Shown here: positions 49,905-61,849 of the stretch, one piece after another | Layout of the letters: every line of letters begins with the position of its first letter | How positions within the stretch are numbered: position 1 is the first letter of the stretch | From: Circinella minor | Lineage: Eukaryota > Mucoromycota > Mucoromycetes > Mucorales > Lichtheimiaceae | Direction of reading: 5' to 3' | Length of the DNA stretch: 64,000 bases | NCBI GenBank assembly: GCA_016758965.1 | Contig: JAEPRB010000201.1 | Span: 1-64,000, forward strand | Made by a program: the position numbers and the translations under genes | Notes under the pieces: model-generated | The model's input: the letters and a program-made list of their open reading frames with translations, nothing else | What the model was told of the DNA's origin: nothing | The model's database searches: none

Positions 49905-51125
49905 TATCCACACAATTAATTTAGAAACCTTGTGTACCAGTAATGCTATATCTGATGACGTGAGAATTATGAAGCAGATTTGGATGATATGTCAATTGCA
50001 GCAACATGTCTCTTAATACTAGGGGCATTTTGAGAGACCAATCGCCAACTTCACAGCATCCAAGTTCCCTCACTCCATATTTATAAATCGTGTCACCGCA
50101 GGCGACTTATTTTTCGTTTATTGGTAGTAGTGATGGACGACTACTGACAACATTAATTGGTTGCATAACCATTGGCTTCCCTAGAGATCTCGGTACTGTT
50201 GAACAAGAAAAAAAATCAAGTTAAATACATTTTTAAACCATCTTGCTCCGCTACTATTAATGTATCCAAACAATTTCTTACCCTCTTGCTACAATATCTG
50301 ATCCTACAAAAATTGTATTGAAAAAGCCAAATAGAAGATACCGCTTATCTGTTTCAGGCATATCAGCGATATTGAAGGAACGTGACTTAAGAAAAAGATA
50401 CGCGATATTTTGGAGCTCTTGTGACATCCAAACTTTCACATGCTCTGTAACAGGATCATTGATTTCCATGGCTCTTCCATATTGGTAAACACCAACACTT
50501 AATTTCTATAAAAAAAAAAGCATAAATTTATGTTTGCTACTGCTGATCCTGTCAATGTTGTCAATTTTTATAGTTATATCTACATACCATCTTTTTTAAT
50601 TTAGCATAATTCCGCTCAAGTTCTTCGGGTTCGTGGCATACCAATGACCCTCCCTCTTTATTTACTTCATCTAGTTCGTCTTGAGTAAAAACGTTTTTCC
50701 AGTTTTTTTCGGTCAAATCCAAAATAAGTGACTGAGAAGGGCTAAAACGAAAAATACAGCAAAACGTATTTATCAATTGGCAATCGACGATCACCAGATT
50801 CACATCAAAGATAATGATTTTTACTTACTGGTAATATTTACACTCCAAAGCGAAATTTATCACCTTTTTGACAGACAAGGGGCTAGTTTCCTCCATTCGT
50901 GCTTGTTCTTTTGTTGATTTGAGATACCAAAAGTTTTCTTTGTTGTCTTCGGTGAATTTTTCAAACCGCTTGCGCAATATCTCTCTATCAGTTTCAGTTG
51001 GTCGTGTTCTTAAGGTTGGCAAGGAAGTAAATGATGATGATGTAGAAGGTGAGGGATCGGTTTCATTGTTGCTATCAGATAGAAGGTTCGTTGATGCTGA
51101 GTTGTTGTGGTGTCTAGATTTTTAC
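49905..51125 (-). pseudogene. Right copy of the inverted pair (uncharacterised Mucoromycota family)
   Basis: Exons on the minus strand: a Ser-rich lead then LRTRPTETDREILRKRFEKF, ALECKYYQ (to 50829); SPSQSLILDLTEKNWKNVFT, QDELDEVNKEGG (50740-50590); AMEINDPVTEHVKVWMSQEL, SRSFNIADMPETDKRYLLFG (50505-50283); and a last exon with KPMVMQPINVVSSRPSLL, TIYKYGVRELG and LKMPLVLRDMLLQL. It is better preserved than the left copy. The last exon still has an in-frame TAA, and the segment matching the left copy's AEIQTKTFR is deleted. The reading frame upstream of 51022 has no clear start. I recognise the family only as a repeated hypothetical protein. Confidence 0.5.
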
Positions 51126-52039
51126 ATAAATATTAGTATCCTGTATAAACGAGAACAGTAAGAAGAAGCAGACTAATGGACCAAACGTACATGAAAGCTT
51201 ACCCAAACAACTTTTTTCGACTATCCCTTGATTTTATCTAATCGGTTTAAGTTGATTACTTTGTTACTATTTGATTATATGTAGTAGATCGGTTAAAAAG
51301 TACTTACGAAACTCATTTTTATTTTTAAGACCTTTTTAACAATGATATCTGGCCAAATCTTCTCGGTTGATCTTCCTGGAGGACTGTTTCGCTTGATGAA
51401 GTTAATTTTTTTTCCCTGCAAAATCAGCTGTAGAATACTGCTGATATGTTTGCAGGTATTTCACGAACAGCTGATAGAAAAAAAAGAGTAGCTTAAGTTA
51501 ATACAGGTAATATGATAAATATTTTTTGTTTTCTATCGTTTTGAACTTCTTGGGTTACCATTAGGATTGACGATCCAGATCAAATTTAGTAATCCAGATT
51601 ATTCATGGATTAGAAAACTTGAATTCGAATCCGATTTATAAAGATTCGAATCGAAACGGTAATCCGTGATGCAAAAAAGCCAATTATATGAAATCTATGC
51701 TTGTTACTAGATCCCAATATTTTCTTCGTATAAAAGAAGGTATGTTATAAAATCATATATGATAGTCATTTGCAATTGTTTAAGAAACATGAAGCGTCGG
51801 TGACACGAGATATAATTTTTACATGATTTTATTATTTTCGTTTCTGGTAAAAAAAAAAGTTGTAAAAAGGTGGTAGAGGTATGTTTATATGATATGAACT
51901 TATAGTCATATGATGTATTGTTTACCCCCCCCCCCCTTTTTTTTTGATATCACATCTACATTGTTTATCAATATTACCTTTATTAAGAGTAGATTTTTTT
52001 TTTATTTTTAATTACGAGGAAACGAACCAACGTACTTTT
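51126..52039. other. Intergenic
   Basis: An AT-rich spacer. It contains an imperfect inverted stretch around 51620-51665 (GAATTCGAATCC / GATTCGAATCG). I considered and dismissed this as a tRNA. There is no gene. Confidence 0.4.
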
Positions 52040-52780
52040 CTTTCTTTATGAAAGAAATGTATATAAAACACGCGTGCCAAAAACTTTCCAGTTCCTTCCA
52101 GATACGCCCAAAATTCACGTTTTGTTTCAAAAGTTCGCAGGATTGAGTTCTGATTAAAATTCTTCAATGGGATTAAGAAATGGCGAACATAGGGATACGT
52201 ATATACAATACTTCTCAGAAGACATGTTTAGCATAGTTGTTTGAACCAATTGGTGTGATGAATCACTGCATTATCCATAACCATTAACCTTCCATATATA
52301 TCGCATTTTTTTCCAAAATATCCATCAGAGTCCCTAAGAATTCACAGAAATACTCAGTGTTTGTTCTAATCTTTGCAATTATGCGTTGTTCACCATCTTC
52401 GATTTTCTTTTTTTTATCCACCCGTTTGATCCACCAGTTACTACCTGATGCTTTTTAATGGAAGGTTTATTACGCCTTCGGCAGCAATAGATATACTGAC
52501 ATTTCGATCGTTTGATATTAGAGCTCTAGCAAGAGTACCACTTTTTTGATCGTATAAAAGATTATTTTACCTGTACATTAAATTCTACTCCTTCGATAAA
52601 AACACACTGATGGAAATCAATTTGTCTTCTGAGCTCAAGAATCCGTTTCCACTCTCATCTTGATAACTGCGTACCTGATACTGGATAAAAGCTTGTAACT
52701 TCTTCATAAAAGGTTCACAGAGCTTTACGGAATACGTTTTGACCCGCTTTGCGTAATATATACTCGAAATGTTTCACAAA
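52040..52780 (-). pseudogene. Decayed Tc1/mariner (IS630-type) transposase
   Basis: Minus-strand fragments in shifting frames include RILELRRQIDFHQCVFIEG (start of the DDE core), a middle with VNNA, and SLCSPFLNPIEEF before a stop. The last fits the 'SPxLNPIExxW' signature around the third acidic residue of Tc1/mariner transposases. Many stops and frame changes are present. No TIRs were located. Confidence 0.6.
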
Positions 52781-53670
52781 GTTTTTCTTGTGCTTCTTTT
52801 ATTGTAAAAATGGTATCTTTATCATATAACTACTAACAAAATCCGCTATCATTAATTATTAATGTTGGTAATGATGTATATTTTTTTTACATTGATGTGA
52901 AAGATACAGTTGACTAGCTATAGAACGAGCATAATACGTTTGTTCAGTGTGCTCTACCATTATAAGTATGGGAGTAGCCTCTTCTGCACTTAGAGTAATA
53001 TTCTTAATAGCATTATTAATGAGTTCGTCCGAATACGGGATCTCAGGAAAAAATCTGGCTCCAATTTCTTCTTGTTATGGTTATTTTTTTTTACTATTAT
53101 GTTCTTGAAAATTTGTAATTAAACTGATATAATTGTATTTAATAATTATGCTCATGTACGTATATTGCTAAAATATAACCATTTTTTCTACTAAGTCGAC
53201 TTGCAGTTCAGTTATCAGAAAAAAAATTATCATACATGGTAGTTCTGGACATTTTAATATTGTACGTACTGCATGCTAATTGCTATGTATTAAACTAAGG
53301 CATATACGAGTACATTATATACCAGAGTATTTATGCTATTTGTTATACGTAAAGTTATATTTAGTAGATAAGCACCATAATTATTTATTTCTGTATATCT
53401 CCACTCATCATGAGCTTTCCATTATTAGGAGCCTGTGAATAAATAGTGTTATTTTTAAGCACTAAATTATAAACTAAAATGCATATAAAAGAGCCATTTC
53501 TGTAGTAACAATAGAGATTCACAATGTAATAATGATTTTAATAGGGTTGTTTTCAAAAAAATTAAGTACATATATAGAAAACAGTTAATTATTGTGTCAC
53601 TCGGTTTATTCAAGCCTAGTGGCCTCGTCCTTGGTTCCTTGTATTATATGACTTCAACACAATAAGTGCG
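52781..53670. other. Intergenic, 3' of the exon-array gene
   Basis: AT-rich with no supported coding region. The last 200 bp may be the 3' UTR of the minus-strand gene ending at 53671. Confidence 0.4.
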
Positions 53671-55464
53671 TTACTGGTTTGGTGCACCTATAATTTTCAC
53701 AATGTATTCTGTTAGTATTATTTGTTCTTTTCGTGCAGCTACTTGTTGGTTCCATGAAAATATTTCCCCCTTTATAAAAAAAACTTTAATTCCACTCCAT
53801 TATTTTTTAACTTACAGCCTATTAAAAATACATTCATTTGATTTTAAAGTGATGAATGTCATATATAATTTTTACAATGAATTCTGTTCGTATTTATTGT
53901 TTTGGAGCCATTATACCAAATGTTAACATCCCTCGCTTATTTTTTTAACGTACCAGCTATCAAGGATCTACACATTTTGTTTTGAAGTAATGGATGTCAT
54001 TTATAATCTTTAAAATGAATTCTGTTAGTGCTTGCTCTGTTTCCTTTCATTATAAAAAACGTGATATCCACTACTTACAGTCTATTAATAACCCACACAT
54101 TTGGTTTTGAAGTTATTGGATATCGTTTATAATTTTTACAATAGATTCTATTAGTATTTCTTTTTTTTATGCCATTATAATAAAGGTTAAGATCCTTGAC
54201 TAGTTTTCTTTAACTTACAAGCTATCAATAGTACAAACGTTCGGTTTGAAAGTGATATGGATGTCATTTATAAATTATATAATGAATTATGTTAGTCTAT
54301 GAGCTTTTCTGTGCCAGTATGATAAACATTAAGTCTACTTCATCATTTTGTAACTTACTCCCTATTTATAATCCACACATTTGGTTTTAAAATAATATAT
54401 GTTATTTATAATTTTTACAACGAATACTGTTAGTATTTGGTCTTTTTTATTCCATCATAAGAGAGACGTTAATTTTACTTCCTTATTTTCTGACTTACCC
54501 TCTATTAATAATTAAAACATTTGGTTTTAAAGTAATAAATATCATTTATAATTTATATAATGAATTATGTTAGTCTATGAGCTTTTCTGTGCCAGTATAA
54601 TAAACATTAAGTCTACTTCATCATTTTGTAACTTACTCCCTATTTATAATTCACACATTTGGTTTTAAAGTAATAGATGTTATTTATAATTTTTACAACA
54701 AATACTGTTAGTATTTGTTTATTTTTATTCCATCATAATAAGCGTTAACTCCACTTCCTTATTTTCTAACTTACCATTTGTTTCTATTTCAAACATTTGG
54801 TTTTAAAGTGATTAATGTTGTTTATTATTTTCAAAATGAATTCTATTAGTATTTGTTCTTTTTTATGGCATTCTAATAAACGTTGAAGCCACGCCGTTTT
54901 TTTTATAACTTACCATCTATTTATAATACACATATTTGGTTTTAACGTATTGGATATCATTAATCATTTTCATAATGAATTCTGTTAGTATTTGTTTTTT
55001 TTTGTGGCATTTTAAGAGACGTTAACTCCACTCAGTTATTTTGTAACTTACCAGCTATTTATAGCCCACACATTTAGTTTTAAAGTAACAGATGTTAGTT
55101 ATAATTTTTACAATGAATTCTGTTAGTATTTGAACTTTTTTCTGTCGTTACGTATGGGAAGTGTTAACTCCACTCCCTTATTTTTGTAACTTACGATCTA
55201 TTTATAAAGGTAGACATTTCATTTTGAAACAATGGATATTATTTATAATTTTTACAATGAATTCTGTTAGTTTAAGTTCTTTTCTCTATCATTATAAAAA
55301 AAAGTGAATAATTCTACCCCTTTATATTGTAACTTACCACTGTTTTCAGGAATGGCACCATTACCATCATAATTTTGAATGTCATCACTTTGCTGAGCAA
55401 TACTGGTGTATGCTGCGGAAAGGACCAAAACAATGGCAGATAACATAATAGTAGAGTATTTCAT
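53671..55464 (-). CDS. Small secreted protein gene with a tandem exon-intron array
   Basis: Exon 1 (55464-55338) encodes 42 residues plus one base. MKYSTIMLSAIVLVLSAAYT is a strong signal peptide, with likely cleavage near SIAQ-Q. An acidic/Asn-rich segment (SDDIQNYDGNGAIPENS) follows. The 5' splice site is GTAAGT. Skipping the array, exon 1 joins in frame to the terminal exon (53708-53671), which follows TACTAACAG and encodes EYIVKIIGAPNQ before TAA, giving a 54-residue precursor. Between them about eleven copies of a 138-bp unit each carry a 68-69-nt exon-like block with its own splice signals. Blocks with a working 3' site, if spliced to exon 1, read EFIVKII-like tails of about 12-21 residues before a stop. 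I recognise no family. A TATA box is present. Whether the internal blocks are used in mRNA is unknown. Confidence 0.55.
53690..55340 (-). repeat. Tandem array of about 12 units (~138 bp), each with a 3' and 5' splice signal
   Basis: The anchor AACAG-AATTCATTGTAAAAATTATA recurs on the minus strand with block starts at 55263, 55119, 54981, 54842, 54704, 54426, 54147, 54021, 53883 and 53708. Two further units have a mutated acceptor (AT for AG), near 54563 and 54285. Blocks end at a donor (mostly GTAAGT) at 55195, 55052, 54914, 54775, 54637, 54499, 54359, 54219, 54079, 53954 and 53816. Introns between blocks are about 70 nt and mostly close with ACTAACAG or ACTAATAG. Confidence 0.85.
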
Positions 55465-55527
55465 GATGATTTTTTATTGTTGAATGAAGAGAGATGTAGT
55501 TGATTTGATAATAAGATAAATCTCGCT

Positions 55528-55536
55528 TTATATAAA
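55528..55536 (-). promoter_or_regulatory. TATA box of the secreted-protein gene
   Basis: The minus strand reads GATTTATATAAAGCGAG about 65-70 bp before the start codon at 55464. It is followed by a CT/CA-rich leader, typical of strongly expressed fungal genes. Confidence 0.55.
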
Positions 55537-56048
55537 TCTCGTCCGCGTCCACACCCAATGTTCTGAATGTCCCAATTGGGATTTGTTTATATAAACACAG
55601 GCACCATAAACAATTGCCTTATTGAACATAGAATTTTCGTGCAGTTTGCTTTCTTTTTGTGATGGGACCCGGTTCTTTTTGGGGATGGATAAAGCAACAG
55701 AAAACAAAACAAAAAAAAACAAAACTTTGGGATAGATATACCAACTCTCAAAAGTATATTTTTTTATTGAAAATAACAATTTATGAACACTTCTATTTTA
55801 CTATAGCTATTATTATAAAAATTATATATTGATATTGACTCTAAGCCTATCATGTTGTTGCTTGGCCCAAAGTGTTTTTTTTATTTATCTACTACTACTG
55901 CATGGCGTGTGTCCCTCACGTTAATTCTCATGCATCGTAAAAATGGTATAATATTGTGGCCCCAAAGCATCAATCAAGCTTTTTTCTATACCTAAATCTC
56001 TTAAAACGTTGACTGGTAATATTATATTTACGTTATGATAATTATATA
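55537..56048. other. Upstream region of the secreted-protein gene
   Basis: The minus-strand frame at 55528-55779 overlaps the TATA box and promoter, so it was not called. No other feature is visible. Confidence 0.4.
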
Positions 56049-57564
56049 CAGTAATTATTTGTTAAACTAGTACTCGTTAAACAGGTATTTCGCTACGTAA
56101 ATCAGTAGTATCTCTCAAGTATTTTTTATAAACTTAGTAAAATATCGATGATTCGATAAACCCGTATCAGGTGAATTTTTCTAAATATTTACCGGATTTA
56201 TAATAATAGTTCTTTTTTTTTTATATAATATTACTCTTCTAATTGGTAGAATCAGTAATGCGGGCTGCTTAAACTGCATATCAGTTCTTTCCTTTGTTTC
56301 CAAGTAATCAATTTGTTTGTGCGGCAAATATAAATATCCAGTTCCTATTTGTCGTTAAGAGAAAGGTCGTCAACAAATTTTTGATAACAGTGTCTGTTTT
56401 TTGCCAATTTCATGCAGATAATTTCTCTTCTTTATCGCCTACTTCTGCCCCAGCTTCTTCTTGTACTTATTCGTCACCGTTAAATATGTAATTATAACGT
56501 TGATGCTATTTATTTCTACACATTTGTTCAACTACTAACCATGTTCTATATTAAAAATACAAACACATTTTGTTGTGAATTTATTATTTAAGCAATCTCT
56601 GGTTCAATGTCGACACCACGGCTAAAAAATGCATGGAATTGCTTAATTCTCTATGAATATGAATTATGGGTTATGAAATATCATGCTTCTCTATGAATAT
56701 GCATGAAAAAAGACAATCATTCATTTTCATGGAAATAAATCCATGAATCTCTATTACAAAACTTAATGAATATGAGTGACAATGTATGACTCTGAGTGAT
56801 ATATGAATCTGCATAAAATTGAACAAATATCTATGAAAAGATATCTATGATTATGAATGAAAATGCATGCTTTGTAAATATGAGTGATAATCTATGAAAT
56901 CGCATACTTATACTTCGTGAAACCATAATCGTTTGACGAGAAGTAGTATTCCCACGCACTTCTTTTACTACTTTTCTCATTATCTCATATAGTTAATGAC
57001 CCACAAAAATAAAATTTTATTATTCAAAGTGCCTATCATAATATAATAGAACTGGTTTCAACCATGTTATAGCTACAGTATAATGTATATGTTCATAAAG
57101 TAAAATATATATTATTCGAAAACTAGGTGCTGAAAATCCACGAATCTGCATGAATCTGTATATAAATAGGTAATGGATATGACTGAATATCTATGATTCT
57201 GCATAGATCTATGAATCTCTATGAAGTGACACGTTTCATAGAGATTCATGGCATTAATGATCATGCAGATCCATGGAAATCCATTCATTTTTATTACTCA
57301 TTTTAGCCGTGGTGGTCACTGTTTTATGAATATTTTCACTTTTATCGCTAAAAGATTAACTCAAAGTAGCAAAGCTATATTAAGCACCTAGCTACATCAT
57401 TGAGCTGTCATCTTTTCTACCATGTTGATCTTAATCTAATCATAGTATATCTTCTAGTATGTCCTGTATTTGATAGCTGAGTCTCGAAATTAAACGGGTA
57501 TTTCGCTAAACAGGTACAAATTCTCACATACAATATTGGGTACCGGTTTAACCAATAATTACTG
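56049..57564. mobile_element. CAGT/TA-type non-autonomous element carrying a nested MITE
   Basis: CAGTAATTATTTGTTAAAC at 56049 faces its inverted partner (AATAATTACTG ending at 57564). TA lies outside both ends. CAGGTATTTCGCTA- and ACGGGTATTTCGC-like subterminal sequences extend the similarity. The total of 1.52 kb includes the 0.7-kb element at 56614-57314. No transposase is present. Confidence 0.55.
56614..57314. mobile_element. Nested MITE (701 bp) with CACCACGGCTAAAA termini and internal ATGAATCT repeats
   Basis: CACCACGGCTAAAA at 56614 is mirrored by TTTTAGCCGTGGTG ending at 57314. The interior is filled with variants of TCTATGAATATGCATGAA in both orientations, concentrated toward the ends. 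This is the same subterminal-repeat style as the 12.0-14.3 kb element but a different motif. Confidence 0.6.
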
Positions 57565-58287
57565 TATATTGCTACATATAAAAATATACACATTCATGTT
57601 CGCCTATATTCCAACACGGTAAGCAGCCTAATTATTTGGCGTATGAACGATTAAACTACTAAATATGTTATACTCTTTTTTTTATATATATACGTATGTG
57701 CACCAAATATAAGATGTAATGGTATCCTTATTTTTTAAGATATTGAATAAGTGGTTTATCTAGTTCTTCAGTATACTTAATAAAAAGATAACTACTTTGT
57801 AGTTTTTATATCTTTTCATACAAGTTTGTAATTAACGAGGTTACTCTTATACCTGAAAAATCAATTGAAGTCCATTTTGTGCCAAACGCGTACGATCACT
57901 TTCTGAGAAGTGTAGAAACGCAGTGGATAGATATTTTTTTTGTTGTTTTAATGAAAATCAATAGAAGTCTTGTCTCTATGTTATAACAAATATAACATTT
58001 ACAAAACACCAGAAAAAAGAAGCCGTTGTATTATATAAAGTACTTGGAAATTATCTTATTTATTTTTTATTTAAATATTCTATCAAGGTTATTGTGTAAA
58101 ACTAACAATAAAACAACTTTTTCTTGGAAATATTTATATATGCAATAGTATACGGATCAATTGCATAAATTGGGGAGGGACAAACTACTTATATTAAATA
58201 AAAACCATACTTTCTTTAAACTTTGAACTGTGTTTTTTTTTTTAAAAAAAACCCACTAACTTGACCGAGTAACTTTTTTCCTTGTCT
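57565..58287. other. Intergenic, 3' of VID27
   Basis: AT-rich spacer with a T9A8 palindrome near 58232-58248. No gene is supported. Confidence 0.4.
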
Positions 58288-61200
58288 TTAACTGGAATAA
58301 TGATTGTGTTGAAGCTTTTTCAAAATACTTTTGTCTTGATGTAACTACTTTATTCGGTAACTTTTTTTTGGTTGTATACAAGTTGAAATTTTAGTTTCTT
58401 TTCTTTTACGTAGAGAAAAAGCATTCTTTTTTCTTTTTTTTTTTGAAAAGTAGGACTTACTACTACTACAATATTATTATCAGCATATGTGACAGTAACA
58501 ACATGATCATCAAATTTTTGCATTCTACAAGGGTAATGTTCTCCTTTGGATATATCAATCATATCCCATTCTAAAACATAAGGCCCTGTACTCTATATAT
58601 ATAATTGTAATCAATCGTTTTTTTTAGTTTCTTATTTCTGTTCAACACAGGGCAATATTTTTTTTAAAAAAAGAAACATAATTCATTTTCTTTTTTTTAC
58701 TTACGTACCGTTATAATATTCCGATTATTATATCGATTTGTACCAAATGTTGCTTTCGTAAATGAAATAGGACCTTCATCCATCAACATGATTTGTTCCG
58801 GTCGGATCTTCAATATATTGGGAACAGGTTTATCATCCATACCAAACATTTTCTTATATCCTAATATATGTTGTTGTTGTTGATCATCATAGTCTTTATG
58901 CATAACATCATATAACATTAAATAGTGTTGGCATGTAGCTAAAACATAACGACCATCTGCTGAAACATCTAATGATTGAACTGATCCGCCAAGTGGAGGT
59001 AATGTAGTTTTACCCATTTGTCCTAGTTGGTCAAATAACCGAATATCACCTCGATGACTTCCAATAATAACATGACCCACATCAGATGTTGTTAAAGATG
59101 AAAAGTCAGTCTTAATCATATAACGTTTACATTGTTGTTGAACTACTTTTTCAGGTGATCGTGGATCTATGCGAAAAACAGCATTGGAAGTAATACCAAT
59201 TAATGTTGGTTCATTGGTTATTTGTGCGTACTTTGAGGTAGGTGCCAAGGAAACCACTATATATATTAAATATGTTTGTTTTTTTAAGATAAGTACAGAT
59301 ATAAACGTTTTTATATTACTTGTCTCTTACTTACATGCATCATTATCATCATCGATTCCCCATTCATCCACTATTTTTCCATGTTCTATATCATAATGAG
59401 CCACTCGATTATCTTGTTTTAAAACTAAATAAGAGGATTCGTCACGATAGAGCATGGCTTGCCGTGCTGATATTGTTTCATCAAAACTTGTACTTGATGA
59501 AAAATAAAGTGATGATCGTCCAGAAATATTAGATGAAGAAGAATGATAAATTCCTAGTTTATTACCACGTAATATATATGCCGAATGGTTTTTATAACTC
59601 ATCGTCAAAATTTCATTGGCAGCATTTCCACTCATAAACTTTAATTCTTCTTCTTTATCTTCATCACTTGTTCCTTCTTCCTCATGATTCGAGTCCACAC
59701 TATCAGTTTCATCTTCTATGTCTGCATAATGTGTTATTTTTTTTTAAGAAAAAAATTAATTGGTATATAATATAAAAAAAAAAGAAGTAGTAAATCACAA
59801 AAGTAAGATATATACACTTGCCATTATTTTCATTTGTCTGTTCTTCAAATACTATTTGTATATTATTTTCGATGGCATTAATCACATAATCTTGATCACC
59901 TTTCTATCTTGTTTTTTTTAGTTGAAACTTTTTGAATATTATCTTTTCTTTCAATAATTGTTTTACTTACACATGATTTATAAAAAGGTATTTGACTAGA
60001 TGTTTCATAAATACATTGTCCAAAATTAACAATAAGTTCTCTCCAATCTTCAAAATCTGTAGTTTTTAATAATAAAGAATAACAACGATCATCTATAATA
60101 TATTTAAAAGAACGATTCATAATCAGTAATATGAAGAGAGTTACCCCTTTCTATACAAGGACGAGGTATATGGTTCCAAGAAAAGTTATGTATATTACTT
60201 TCAAAATAATTCCAAGACATAGCTTTTTCTTCTTTGTTAAAATTAACATTGATACGAGGTTCAACGGGTTGTAAAAATGTGGAAATATTATTTCCTTGAA
60301 TGGATAACCAATCTATAATTTTGAAAAAAAAAAGTTTGATATTATATATATGAATATATAGAAAACAAGATAACGTGATATAAAATAGCAACTCACGGTC
60401 CAGAGGTTTGAAGCTAACCAAGTCGACATTGACTAAACTTTCTTGAAAAACATATTGATCTTTATTCGGTATAAAAATGTAAAAATCAGCTTGAATGCTT
60501 ACAAGTCGATTGTAAGGTTTTGTTTTATTCTTTGATGTCCCTTTAGGGAATGTAAATGGAAATGTTTGTATCAAACCAATCGGTTTATTAGATTTTCGTA
60601 ACAAATGTTTCGATCCGAATAAAAATTGATTGGTGATACTAAAAAATAATAATATGTGATATATTGTAAGATATTGTAAGATATTGAGAAAGGAAAAGAC
60701 TGTGAATGAGTGCACATTTTATTTTGATATACGTATTATACATCAGTTTACACTTATTGTTGTATGTGCGTATGAAAGTTTTATACGTATAAAACTTACA
60801 TTAATGGTTCTTGACATTCATCACCTATGCCAAGTTGCTGATAAACGAAACGTGTAAAACTATTCACATCTGATAATGAAGTAATATTATTACAAGTAAA
60901 TTCATATGTTTCGTTTAATTCCTAATGGATAGTAAAAGATATTTTATTAGTTGTCACGTTATATATTTAGGGATATGGAATAATAACACACATTTCTTCA
61001 TTTACTTTCTTTCCCCATCCCCCCCCCCAATATTTTCTTCTCTTAAGTTAACGAAAATCAAAAAAAAAAAAAGTGGTTCAAGATGGTCAAGTCTCTAAAA
61101 GAGCAATAAATAAATAAATAAATAATATTTACTGTGTTAACCCAAGTCAATGATATACGTTTATCATTTTCTTCTTCGTTATCATAGATGATAAATTCTG

Positions 61201-61638
61201 TATTTACAGTCAGTGGGAATCGTTGTTTATCTTCATCTATAAAGTTTTATGAAACAAAAAATGTACGTACAAACATTTAATTCATGGTTTACAATAGCCT
61301 CAAAATAAATCAGGTAATCTATTTTATATGAGATAGATGGCTTTTTTTTTCTTATTCTGTCATGTACATATTATTTCTTCATTATTATTGGGAATAGTAG
61401 TGACAGTAGTATGAGGTTGCATAGATACTAATAGCTCCGATGCATCTTGTTTGGATGTATCCAATTCTAGTTGAGCATTTTTGAAACTATATAAATAAAG
61501 AGGCATATTGAGTATGTCCAAAAGTTTGGTAAAATCTCAATTGGATAATTACATTTGTTCATGTTTATACTTGTGTCCATAACGATAGTATACTGAAAAT
61601 TGTCCATTTTCAAGGTAACCATTACTCATTAACACCAT
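58288..61638 (-). CDS. VID27: Vid27 family protein (vacuolar import and degradation)
   Basis: The C-terminal Vid27 beta-propeller is unmistakable: VAHYDIEHGKIVDEWGIDDD, APTSKYAQITNEPTLIGITS, NAVFRIDPRSPEKVV, KTDFSSLTTSDVGHVIIGSH, RGDIRLFDQLGQMGKTTLPP, VSADGRYVLATCQHYLMLYD and GPYVLEWDMIDI. Upstream exons give the N-terminal and PH-like regions (RLVSIQADFYIFIPNKD, GNNISTFLQPVEPRINVNFN, NHIPRPCIERG). Acidic Ser/Glu stretches lie between. The start (61636-61638) reads MVLMSNGYLENGQFSVYYRY and is the first plausible ATG; a further 5' exon cannot be excluded. The last exon is inferred: donor GTAAGT at about 58463, acceptor before 58344, ending LHQDKSILKKLQ to TAA at 58288-58290. Read-through would end at 58350 instead. 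Vid27 is linked to glucose-induced degradation in yeast; its mechanism is unclear. It lies downstream of the GT15 gene on the same strand. Confidence 0.88.
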
Positions 61639-61849
61639 ACTGGCAAGTTAATTAAAGAGTAAAGAACAGTGCGACAATCAAAAAAAAAAAAAGGAGAGAG
61701 AAAGAAAGGGAACAAAAGAAAGAAAAAGTGCTATACAAATGAAAAAGTGTTGTGAATGTTGTTAAAAAAATGATGCTTTTTTATTATTTTATCTTCGATT
61801 TTTTACAACGATAAAAAAAAATGTCCGATATTGTTAATGATGCCTTCTA

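Noticed and set aside
51615..51670. tRNA-like GATTCGAATC stretch
   Set aside because: No acceptor stem or anticodon arm can be folded around it; it is a simple AT-rich inverted repeat.
55528..55779. 83-codon minus-strand frame
   Set aside because: Overlaps the TATA box of the secreted-peptide gene; no domain or clear promoter.
58350..58470. VID27 C terminus by reading through the last donor
   Set aside because: The read-through tail is Lys-rich low-complexity. A GTAAGT donor and a plausible downstream exon give a better end, though this is not certain.
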